Shown here: in pieces, positions 19,301 to 30,300 of the stretch
Numbering within the stretch: position 1 is the first letter of the stretch
Layout: the number at the start of each line of letters is the position of its first letter
Source: Hydractinia symbiolongicarpus
Taxonomy: Eukaryota; Cnidaria; Hydrozoa; Anthoathecata; Hydractiniidae
Length of the DNA: 60,000 bases
Direction: 5' to 3'
NCBI RefSeq assembly: GCF_029227915.1
Contig: NC_079886.1
Location: 19,570,501 to 19,630,500 of the forward strand
The notes under the pieces: generated by a model
Seen by the model: only the letters and a program-made list of their open reading frames with translations
Databases searched by the model: none
What the model was told of the DNA's origin: nothing
Position numbers and translations under genes: made by a program

Positions 19301-20862
19301 AAGTAGCCTGGTGCAGCTGTTGAAGCCCGAACTGCTTGCCACAATTTATGTTTACTACTTCCAGCATAAACATTCTTCAAATCTGCTCGCAAACAGTAAT
19401 TTCGAAAAACATAGGCTTGCAAAACTTGTTGATTGACAAGACTTGATACTGCTGCTACCTTTGTGAGAAGGAATCAAATTCATGTTAAATTTTTATGAAC
19501 ATTCATTGCTTGGTATAAATACACAAGGTTTTTTGCTAGCAAACAAATCACCTTTGGTCCAAGAGAAGCCGTTGTATCAATCATTGCCATTTTGTCACCA
19601 AGTTCATCTCTAGAGTGTTCAAAATTAACAACTTCTATAGAATAAATCATTAAGAGTAAAAAAATGTCAAAGGAAAACAAAAGTGCTTGTAAGTACATAC
19701 TTTAGAATATCCTCCAGCTTAGAAGCATCATAATAAGCATGATTTAGAAATAGTTTTCCAGTACCAACAATACGACTTGCATCAAATATATCGTGGCTAA
19801 GTTTTGCGTACAATGATTCGCATTTTTCCAGTGACTGTTTTTGAACACCAATCAAGAAAGCTAAGATGGCACCAGTACTTGTTCCAACAATCAAATCGAA
19901 CAACTCGTGAATTGGTTGCTGACATAGATCACTAATTTTTTTTAACATTTCAATGACCATAACGCCCCTAAAAACAATCCATTATGTTGTGTCTTCTTGG
20001 AAGAGCATGAAAAGTCTGTTCCCTATACCTTAATAATGCAATATAAAATTGTAGGTAGATGGTCAAGGTTAATGGGAACTTTTTTGGAAATTCTGTGAAT
20101 TTATAAAAGAACATGAATATGCATTAGTCACATTAAATTAATCAATCAAATCAAGCATTATATATGTATAGCCTTCATTTTTTTCCGGATACCTACAATA
20201 TTTTAATATTATCTTACACACACTGATTTTATTTCTAGTTTAATGTATACTTTTGCTAGCAAATGGAGTGCATGTTTACAGAAAAAACCTTAAGCAGGTC
20301 AAATGTATATAACCAAGCGTAATCAGATACAACACACTAAAACCTACTAAAAAAATAAATTATATCCTTGGCATGATACAAAAAACATTTTTTCTTAAAT
20401 TCAAAAGATAATGACAAACCTTGTACCACCTCCATCTAATGCGAGTATCCTGATACCTCTACCTTGAACTGGATTAACATAACCAAGCAATGCTAATGCA
20501 ACACGTGTCTGTTTAATAATTTCATTATCTTTTGTTGATTCACGAAGCTGTAATATGTCAGATATCCCGCCTTCTTTAAAAACTTGCTCTCGTGCTAATG
20601 GGTGTATTTTCATATACTCCACTAACCTCTCGACATTTATTAGCGACACTCTGACCGACTTGCTGCAGTTTAAGGTACTCAAGTACTCACTAGCTTGATT
20701 TTGTATAGAAGCAACTGATTTAAGCTGTCTCAAATTTTTTTGTCTTTCTGTTTCTGGTGAACTTAAACTGAAATTTATATCATCCAAAAAGTTGATAATA
20801 TTTCTACATTGTATATATTTTGGATGTTGCAAAATTTGAAGAAGCTTTAGAAATTTTGACAT
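16368..20862 (-). CDS. PNPLA8: Calcium-independent phospholipase A2 gamma-like (patatin domain), PNPLA8 type
   Basis: Patatin-type lipase that hydrolyses membrane phospholipids; family members act at mitochondria and peroxisomes. Exons in order: 20862-20420, 19967-19701, 19634-19552, 19458-19267, 16997-16799, 16624-16368, about 479 residues. The N-terminal 130 residues form an alpha-helical, armadillo-like region ending QTRVALALLGYVNPV, then GRGIRILALDGGGTRG, the oxyanion-hole motif split by the first intron. The nucleophile elbow is GTSTGAILAFLIG, and the second dyad residue lies in HQDGGLLTNNP. Exon 4 carries AYVFRNY, LWQAVRASTAAPGYFEEY; exon 6 carries LLPPSKYIRLNP and PLDECR. These all match the vertebrate PNPLA8 catalytic half. 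The long N-terminal region of human PNPLA8 is not seen. Upstream of Met 20862 the frame stays open to a T-rich tract and AG, so an earlier exon is possible. The 19701/19634 junction does not keep frame with visible GT-AG sites (see findings). Confidence 0.92.
17957..18292. repeat. 30-bp minisatellite, about 11 copies, in a PNPLA8 intron
   Basis: The unit is GACAATATTTAACCTATTTG followed by GAAACGAAGC. Two unit variants, CCTATTTGGA and CCTATTCCGA, alternate irregularly. The 30-bp period is divisible by three, so one minus-strand frame stays open for 145 codons and reads as a ten-residue repeat. That is a by-product of the period, not evidence of a gene. Confidence 0.95.
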
Positions 20863-23289
20863 TAAACGTGTTCTTTGCTAAAATAAAACACCCAAACATA
20901 AATTTATAGACATCTGATGGAATATAAATATAAACTGTTGTATAAAAAACACATATATTTAAAAAAATAATGTATGTACAATTTACTAGTTGCGTTGTTG
21001 CCTATCCACTTATAACTATTCTTCATATGTCAGTTATTGAATTTCCCTAATTTTCATGCCCATTTCATTAATTTTGCACATAATCTATTGGCATTTCAGC
21101 AACACCTAATTTTTCAAAGAACATATTCGGATATTTCTTCCTTGATAAGTAGCACACAGTAAAAGAAACAAGAAAAAAATGTACATTTATATTCTACAAT
21201 AAAATGCCATGAACTGGAGTGAAAATCACTAGATTGCTTTCCCCAAGTGATTGTGTGAATATAAAAGGGAAATCAATCTAGGGAATTTTAGGGTGTTTTA
21301 TTTTTATCAGATAAATCACCTTGCAAAAGTTAACTCTCAATTTTTCTAATCACAGGAGGAATTTTGTTTAAAAAACTGCCTTGAAAAATGTTTTTACTTT
21401 TACACAACGCATTGTCAGATTCATTTATAGAAAATATTTAAAAAGAGGTTTTAGACGTTTCCTAATTTATTTCCTGAAATAGCGAGATTGTTCTACATTG
21501 AGAAAAACTTGCTGCAATCTTTTTCATGGTTGAAATTATAAATGTCAGTTACAACAAACACCTGTCTTGTACTTCTTGTATGCTTTTAAGTCCAACTCGC
21601 AGCACTTGTGAGAGTTGTGCTGATTCCGAAAAGGTGTATTGGGAAATGAAAAAAAATAACATATAGTTTCTAATGAAACATCACAAGGACCACAAGTATA
21701 CATTTTATTACAAGGGGGGGGGGTCACAGTTTTTTAATCACAATCTGAATAGGAAAATTAAAAAGTACCCCCTCCTTGTGTAAAAGGGTGTGTTTCTCCC
21801 CCTCCAGCAGCACAGCTGTGTTGCTGCCTCCTTTTTTAGGCTTTGAAATGAAAATGATGCAGGGTAAATCTGGAATACATTTCTATTAACATTTTACAAT
21901 CATAATACTTCTTTAAACAGTCCCATATTGCAAGCGATAATAGAAAGCATAGACCAGTCTTTTGCCATGTATCAGCGTACATTTTGTTTTTGTTTCGTTT
22001 TGTTTGTTTACAGCCTTATCGGTTACCGGTTCATTAAAAGAATTCTGTGAATTTGCCGCTGTGATTTATTTTCAACTCTCACGTGGTTTGTTATTGTCCG
22101 TAACGAACCACATCAGCATTCTGATCATTTTGTGCTCGTCAACATTGTCGAATGACGCATAGAAAGCTTCGACTTTGAGCAATATTAATCTCACACTATA
22201 CATTCTGATTGTAAACAGCTTTATATGTTTACATAATAAGTTGTCTTTTTAATAAAGTTAAAAATCTTAGTATCAAAAAACAGTGAAGTCTTGAGCATGT
22301 CAGCAAGAGAATCTGAAAGTTAAATTAGCAAAGATGCGAGGACCGTTATAACGTTGGTGATATTTTTGATGTATATAACAATATTTATGCCTCGCCACCA
22401 TCTGAATTTCTTCATCCATTGATCATGTTTGGCTGTTTAACTAAATTTTATACTAATGTCATCATTTTTCTGTATGGGGTGAATATAGTTTTGTCCAGTA
22501 AGTATATTAATTTGTAAGTACTTTCATTTTGCTCAGAATAAACTTCGATTTTTACTTTGGGGATAACATCTATAGCTAATTATATGCAACTTCCCATGGA
22601 AATGTCCGGTGGGTGTTTTTATTGTTTAGCCCGGGCCTGAAAACACTTTTTGCCGGGAGAAAGAAAATTGTTTTCTTTAATTTCTTTCTTTAATTGTCAT
22701 AAGAATGGAAATGCCTTGTTTAGTAGCAACAGGCTGCTGAATCTTTAATTTTTTTGCAGACAAGGTAATCGTGTGCATTGTTTCGAAGGGTTTAGGAACT
22801 GTCAAATTAAAATCCAACCTGTAAGGTCTGTGTGAAGTTTTTATTTTACCTGCAGCATTTACTTAGCATTTACTAATATATACTTTGGCAATTACTTTGG
22901 CAATTGCTGAGTTCTGAAGCGAAATGCGAAGGCTGAAAATAATAGGTTGTTTAGATTTTTATTATCTTTTTTTAAAAAAAGCATTATCTTCTTTTCCTGC
23001 TTGCTTCATGTTAAGTTATTTTATCCAAGTTGGTTAAAAATACTAGAACAAGAATACTAAAACAAAAATTAAAAAAGCACTTTTAAGACATTTGAAAGCA
23101 TATTTCTAAAAAATATCAATAAGCATGCTTTTGTAAAGATATAAACAAGTGATGATTGTATAATCTTATAACTATATAGAGCTCATGGAATAATCCACTT
23201 GTCAGACAATTTCGAAACTATTTTTAAACAAATCTAGAAACAAATTTAGGTTGCCAAACCAATATGACACGTCGGCAAGGTCGGCACAA
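20863..23289. other. Region upstream of the PNPLA8-like gene
   Basis: It should hold the phospholipase promoter and perhaps a 5' exon, but no core promoter element can be called with confidence. A G-run lies at about 21713-21723. At 21967 an ATG opens a short hydrophobic frame (MYQRTFCFCFVLFVYSL) of signal-peptide character, without a supported splice donor. Nothing else is recognised. Confidence 0.45.
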
Positions 23290-23743
23290 GCAGGTCTATT
23301 CATAGCCAACCTGACCATCCTACCTAATTCACAGACTCCTGACTTAGTTAAAAGAACTACGTAGACATGAATCTCTATTGCCTGTCCCCTTCGTCGTTGG
23401 TAACCAGGTCTTACACAAGAAGTTCAGCCATGCGGGTCTTAACTAATGCAGAGGTGAATGCCGACTGAGCACGGATGAAAAAAGTCTGCAAAACTGCACT
23501 TGCAGGCGGAACAGACATTATATCATGGATTTAATTGTAGATAAAACCTGTTGCGGGGGATTTCTGTCATGGGAGCTTAATAACGGGGATTTCATTGGTC
23601 AGGTAAATCATTTTTTCTGTAAATTACAAATGTTAAGAACTTATATAACAAAATGGGGAGTTTACTTCCACAAGCCAACATTCCTTCGTTTGTTCGACCA
23701 GGCCTGATAAATGCAGAAAACTTGATTCGCACTGAGTGTAATA

Positions 23744-25228
23744 GTGAATTGTTTCAAGGGCAAGTGTGATGCATTAGAAAGAGGTAACTATAGAGGTTTG
23801 AAGTTGGTTGATCAAGTAATGAAAGTTATTGAAAGAGTGATTGATAAGTTACTTAGAGAAAAAATTGATATAGATAAGATGCAATTTGGTTTTGTTCCAG
23901 GGCGTTGCACTGCAGACACAATATTTTTACTCAGACAGCTTCAGGAAAAGTATTTAGGAAAGAGAAAGAATCTCTATTTTGACTTAGTAGATTTAGAGAA
24001 AGCTTTTGATAGAGTGCCACATAAATTTATTTGGTGGGCTATGAGAAAATTGGGCGTGGATGAGTGGCTAGTTACGATGGTACAGTCCATGTACAGCAAT
24101 GCTAGAAGTCGTGTCAGGATTAACGATTCACTTAGTGATGAATTTAGTGTAAATTTTGGTGTACATCAGGGTTCTGTACTTAGTCCTTTGTTGTTTGTTC
24201 TAGTCTTAGAAACGCTGTTGATGGAGTTCAGAACAGGTTGTCCATGGGAGTTATTGTATGCAGATGGTTTGGTTCTCATAGCAGAGTCGATGGAAGAATT
24301 AGTTGAAGAGTTTGAGAAGTGGAAAAAAGGACTAGAAGAGAAAGGGCTAAGGGTGAACACAGCGAAGTCTAAAGTCATGATTAGTAGCATTGCAGCCAAG
24401 TGTGACCTTGTAGTTGGAAAGTAGCCTTGTGGAGTTTGCAGGAAAGGGATTGGTAGTAACTCAATTTTTTGTCAGACTTGCAAGCATTGGGTACATAAGA
24501 AATGCAGTAGTATTGGTGAAAGGTTAAGAGCTGACATTCAGTTTGTATGCAAGCATTGCAAAGGTGAGATTAAAGAGGATGAAGCATTTGCACCTTCAAT
24601 GATGTACAACAGTGGCTCGTTAGAGATAGTTCAGAACTTCTGTTACTTAGGTGATATATTGGGCAGTGAAGGGGTGTTGGAAGAAGTGTTACTTGCAGGA
24701 TAGGTTCTGCTTGAAAAAACTTTATTTACTTCCTTTGTTGACTAGCAGAGTCTTGTTTATTGAGTTAAAAGGTAGGTTGTATGATGGTGTGCGGTAGTGA
24801 GACATGGGCAGTGAAGCAGAAAGATCTTGACCGTTTAGAAAGGAATGATATGAGAATGGTTAGGTGGATGTGTAACGTCAGTCTGAGGGACAGAAAGAGT
24901 TCAGATGAGCCAAGAAGCAGGCTAAGTATCCGTAGAATTAAAGATGTTATCCAGATAAGAAGATTGAATTGGCTGGGGCACTTGGAAAGAATGGAGGGAA
25001 TAATTGGGTAAGAAAGTGTAGAGACTTGATAGTTCCTGGGGCAAAGCGCAGAGGCAGACCAAGAAAGACTTGGCAGGAGGTTATAAGGACAGACTTGATA
25101 CGGAGGAAGTTGAGTTTAGATCTAACACAGTCTAGATCAGATTGGAAGAGGGTCATTAATATACCCGTCCAACCCATGCTAGCATGGAAAACGGACGTTA
25201 AGCTGAGAATGATGATGATGATGATGAT
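23744..25228 (+). pseudogene. Degenerate LINE (non-LTR retrotransposon) reverse transcriptase with PHD-like zinc finger
   Basis: The first frame (23744-24424) is a reverse transcriptase core: NYRGLKLVDQVMKVIERV, FGFVPGRCTADTIFLLRQL, DLVDLEKAFDRVPH, VHQGSVLSPLLF and a YADGLVLIAES catalytic box. YADG replaces the family's YADD, so one catalytic Asp is lost. After an in-frame TAG (24422) the same frame continues with CGVCRKGIGSNSIFCQTC, HWVHKKC and CKHC, a Cys4-His-Cys3 PHD-like finger. Later frames shift: CGSETWAVKQKDLDRLERND (24781-25011), then GRPRKTWQEVIRTDL (24969 onward). The 3' end is an ATG/TGA triplet run at about 25208-25228, as in many RTE-like LINEs. The endonuclease is missing (5' truncated). 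Exact clade is uncertain. Confidence 0.9.
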
Positions 25229-25997
25229 GCTCTCGAAGAGTCTTGTTAAGCTCCGAGCGAATTATGGAAACGGTAACAGTTTGTTGAAGCTACATTTTTA
25301 ATACTTCTCTGTGAAAGGTTGGTTTTGCTGACATAGTAAATTAATTTTCTCTGCATGCTGACCATGGAAAGAATATAGGTCGGCATGTACAAGCCAACTT
25401 CAATTTAATGAAGACATTTTTCAAGTCGGCATTGCCGAGTGCCGACCTAAATTCACAGGGGTGTGAAACAAATTGTTTTTCCAAAGCAATTTATTACATA
25501 AAACTATTTTATGACATTCCTTACTCATTTCGACAGTTGTCTTTAAAAGGACTGGTAACTTCTGATTGACATTATTCATATAAAGTCGTAATGATACCTT
25601 TGTGCGAAGAAAAAGACTAAAAAGGACCTCACTTCACATAGCGGCCCCATCTCTTTGCCTGCCACGCAATTGTGTTACCGCGGAAAATGTTAACATTAAA
25701 AAAGGTCTATAAATAGAAACGATTTTGAAATGATTTGAACTGAAACAAATTTATTTAATAACCAGTGGCCTCTTATTATGTGACGCAAGAAACGTTGATC
25801 GAAATAATGTATAAAATTGTGCTTTGGACAAATGGTTAAAGGTTGCTATGGTTTCGAAGCAACAACATAAAAGTAAACAACAACAATAACAGATAATGTT
25901 AGAAGTATATTTCTCTTGTTTCATGTCATAACTACACTTGAGTTTGTGGAAAGGGGGTGTGTGTTTCCATCCTTACCCTTAGTAAGACGTATCTGGT

Positions 25998-26215
25998 GGA
26001 AACGTCTGCGTATTTCGTGGAAATGTAACCCTCTCAGCAAATTTCGTGAAAATGCCTACAACTCAGCAACTCACTTCGAAATTGCCTACATCTCAGCAAC
26101 TCACTTGAAAAGTGCCTACATTTCCGCAACTCGCTTGGAAATTGCCTACATCTCAGCAAATCTCGTGGAAATGCCTACTACCTGCTATGGCGTATCTCGT
26201 AGAAATGCAACTCAT
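25998..26215. repeat. 30-bp minisatellite inside the inverted-repeat element
   Basis: Six to seven diverged copies of GAAATTGCCTACATCTCAGC plus AACTCACTTG run through this block. The period of 30 keeps one plus-strand frame open, which gives a misleading 104-codon frame with repeated AYISATH words. Confidence 0.88.
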
Positions 26216-26919
26216 TTGTTAGGGTTATAAAACACGTGCGATGCGGGCATTAAGGTTAATCTTTGTTGCGCATACATTTTGCAGTAGAAAAGTGCGGGAT
26301 GTTTTTAGTTGTGAACCCCAAACACGATGATCGAATTTGGACCTACTATGGTTTCCAATTGTTTCGTCAAATGAAGAAATTATCTACAATTAAATCCATA
26401 ATAAATTGTCTGTCCGCCTGTAAGTGCAGTTTTTCAGACTTGCGTCATTCGTGCTCCGTCGGCGTTCACCTCCGCATTAGTCAAGAACCGCATGGCTGGA
26501 TTTCTTGTGTAAGACCTGATTACCAAAGACGAAGGGGCCTGGCAAAAGAGATTTATGTCTACGTAGTTTTTTAACTAAGTCAGAAGTCGGTGAATTAGCT
26601 AGGATGGTCAGGTTGGCTATTAATAGGCTGGCTCATGGATTTAAAGGACCAAGACTATTCAATAATTCTGAAATCTAAAAGACGAAAATCTATCAGACAT
26701 TTTAATCACACGCCTGAAACAATTTAGGTGTGTGCGAAGTCGCACGCCTCTCGTGAAAAAGATGCCCTTAGAGACTAAATGTAAAGTTTTTTTAGCGATG
26801 GCGATCAAAATTGCTCGCGTGTACACTCTGACTCGAGCATTTAATTGCTCGGGAGGTTATTTGCTCATGGCAAGTTTTGTAGTAACATAAGGGATCGTCC
26901 CCAAGATCGTTTAAAAAAA

Positions 26920-27190
26920 TTGTTTCATATCGTTTTTATTTTTAATTAGCATAGCATGTGATATGAATTTGAAATGATTTTAAAGTAATGTTTAATTTTT
27001 GAAATTGTTTCAAATCGTATGGAAATCTTTTCACTATTTTGTAAATTGTTTTGTTAAGAACTAAAATCCTTCCATAATCGTTTCATAATCGTTTCAAGAT
27101 TGTTTTATTATATTTACTTAAAATCGTTTTACATACCATAATTTGTTTCAAAATCGTATCATTATGATCGTTTCAATATGTTTATTTTAA
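26920..27190. repeat. Degenerate ATCGTTT-rich simple repeat
   Basis: More than ten imperfect copies of words like AATCGTTTCAA and ATCGTTTTA occur with irregular spacing in an AT-rich stretch just before the first recognised phosphatase exon. It looks like a decayed satellite. No gene is seen. Confidence 0.55.
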
Positions 27191-27340
27191 TTCCTTTGTC
27201 GTAATGATGTCGTAAATATTGGTAATAATAAATTTTTTTTCTTCTTTTTGAAAGATAGGTTGAGGGAGTATTGTTTTTTTAAATAAAGTGGACTTCTTTA
27301 GTGTTCTACATTTATTTATATTTTTAAGTTTCTTTTTTAG

Positions 27341-30300
27341 ATGATTTCAGCATTGATGTGAATAATGTGTCATGGAGTCATATTGAAGTATCGTGGAATC
27401 CTCCTTCTCCATCAAATAAAACTGCAATAATAGGATACGAAGTATTGAATTTTTTATTTTGTTGTAAGAAACCTTTAATGGTTGGTTACTCAAGTAGTTG
27501 GACTTCCCAGAGCTTTATGTATAAAAAGCATGACAGGTTGAATGTGTTTATCCCTTGATAAGGCTGGTTACTAATAAAGTAAGAACACCTTAAGATGACT
27601 TCAATAAAAACAAACCACAGACACAAATGCTGTTGCTCATCGAAATCACCCAAAATCAAACCGGAATGAGAAAAATAATTTTTATTTTGTCTAGATGACG
27701 AAAGTTTATAACAATTATTAACAATTATCAACAATTTACCTCCTTCACAACAACAAAGAATAAAGTTTCATTTACTATTCTCACTGATATCAGTTCTTGT
27801 TTTCTCAACCACTAACAATCGTACTAATTATTGTTATTATCATCCATCAGTTATTTTCTAATTTCATCTATATGAACAGAAATTTTGTTTCACTGTGAAA
27901 ATGTCTGTTCAAAATTGTACAGTACTATCTTTTATATAATCTGCTATATTATAAGAGCATAATCTATCAAATGATCTTTTGTTTTAGATAAGATGTTGTT
28001 ATTATAAAAACAAGACCAACTGTCCTGTGATTAAGGATTTATCAAATGTTACAACATCTTATATTGTTACTGGACTTGTTGCAGCAACAAAATATACAAT
28101 ATTTCTCCGTGCTAAAACCAACTCAACAAATGTAACAAATATAACAACCCATGTCACAAAATCAACAAAAGAAGATGGTAAATACTTATTTAGTGTTAGG
28201 AAAATTGAAGGTAATTTTAAGCTGGGGCTACACAGAAGGACCCTTTTATTATTGAAACATGTTAAAGTTGTGCCAAGGTAAAACATTGTTCTACTGAAAC
28301 AAAAAATTCCTTGCTTTACAAAGAAGAGAACTTTAGAGTTTAACTTTTTTGTGAATCTAAAAGATTTCTCTTACAGATGATTTCAGTGTGCAAAATATGT
28401 CATCTTTTTTGTTCATGCTAATGTTTGATATTCGCTTGTGGCCATTAAGTTGTAAACTTGATTCTTTCGATGTTGCCAAATAAGTTTTTTGGAATTTGAA
28501 GAATCTGATGACGCGCTACATCATGCCGTTAATACATTTTACATCAATGCGTTAAATAATATTAACAAAGTTTTCAAGTTTGAGGCCTAATAACTTAGAA
28601 ACTGGTAAAAATTACTGATTTCAACTCCTGCACGGATAGCTAGGGACCACCTGAGACAAAAATTGGGCCAATTCTTGACAACCTACCCATTTCTCAACCG
28701 ATGGGTTAATAACATGAATGAAAACTGTTAAAACCCTAACATCCTTGCAACATTTCGTTATTTTGCTCAACGTTTTAGACTCTGCAATAGTAACTTTTTT
28801 CGTAGCAAATAAACCCAAGCATGTGTAAGTGTGCACAGAAAAAATGAAAATTAGAAACATTATTTAAAATAGCAGTTTTACTTATAATGATTTCTTTTTT
28901 ATACTTCATTTTATTAAAATTCTGCTGTATTTGTCTCACATTAAATTACATTGAAAACATTTACAATGAACTAGCGTTGCCACAAATCACCAAACCTTTA
29001 CACCTCATTTACTGACTCTTAAAAAAAGATATTGCTATTACCTCAATATTTAGTGGCCTCACACATAATATTAGCTTCCCTCATTTAATATATATCTTTG
29101 TTTTAGCCCCAACCAAAGCTCAAAATCTGACGGCTGTAAAGACTGGTACTCAAAGTGTTACTTTATCATGGGATGAACCATCTGAAAAAAATGGTGTTGT
29201 TCAATACAGAGTATATTATCAGGACTTAAGCAACAACAGTAACAGTCTGATACTTTTTGCAACAACAAAGTTAACTAATGTTACAGTAACAGAACTTGAA
29301 GAATACATCACATACAAATTTGCTGTCCAATCTTTTACTGGTGCAGGGAATGGCTCTGCAATAGAAATTAACAAAACAACTCATGCAACAGGTAAAAAAG
29401 TTTTTGAAGTTCCATATTTTTCTTAGTTTAATACAGTACTGCTTGAATGTAACTTTACATGTATGCAAGTTTTATGACCTCATGCAACGACCTCATGTCT
29501 ACATAAAGAACCTTCACATATCTTTTGTTTACACACAAACTTTTTATTGTTATCATGTTCGCGATTCATAATAATAAGATTGATGAATCCTTTTGTTGTC
29601 ACATGTAACAAGCATGTTATTGTTTAAAAGTGTTAAAGATTGCGAAATTGAAATATATTTTTTTAGAAAAATGAACAAACACAACATGTGAAAGTTAAAT
29701 CATTATATATGTGTATTTAAATGGGATTTAAAAAAGCTTTTCTATCGCCGTTCTTACATTTTTAAAACGCGATCTAAAAAAACAATTCTATTGCCGCTTT
29801 TTGTTCTTAAATTTTTAAAATGCAATTTGAAAAGCATTTCTTAGCCGCTTTTTGTTCTTGGGTCGAGCATCTGGACATTAAAACAATATTTTTATATCCT
29901 TTGTTTCCATTTCCCGGAGGTAATTGTAATTTTTTTTTAAACGCTAACTTTTATAAGAAAATTGCTTTCACGATTTTTTAAGAGTTACGTATATTTTATA
30001 TGCGAAGTATAACATTTAGCTTTGTGTGAAAAGAAATAAAATTGCATGCACGCTTTCGTAAAACACGAGCATCATTGAAAACATAACATTTATAAACGAA
30101 TGGTTTAACAATGCTTTTTGTAAGTAAAAACAATAGATACTTAAATCTTTGTTTAATTTTATTTTATTTTGTTGATTTCTTGACGACTACAACAATTAAA
30201 TACAACAATGGGACACACATAGTTCACATGAGCTAATTAAATTTCACAAACAAGACATGGACTCTATTGTTTTTAACATGCAAAAATAGCTCATGTATTT

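Larger units (their letters stand above)
23290..26633. mobile_element. Composite element bounded by about 254-bp inverted repeats
   Basis: Left arm 23290-23543 and right arm 26381-26633 (reverse strand) match at most positions. Shared blocks are ATAGCCAACCTGACCATCCT, CTGACTTAGTTAAA, CTACGTAGACAT, CAGGTCTTACACAAGAA, CAGCCATGCGG, CTGCACTT.CAGGCGGA and ATGGATTTAATTGTAGATA. The 2.8-kb interior holds the broken LINE at 23.7-25.2 kb and a 30-bp minisatellite at 26.0-26.2 kb. No transposase is visible. No target duplication could be read, so the arms may belong to a foldback transposon, or be two inverted copies of one repeat. Confidence 0.78.

Noticed and set aside
26263-26574. 103-codon plus-strand frame
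   Set aside because: It largely overlaps the right inverted-repeat arm of the composite element and is not protein-like.
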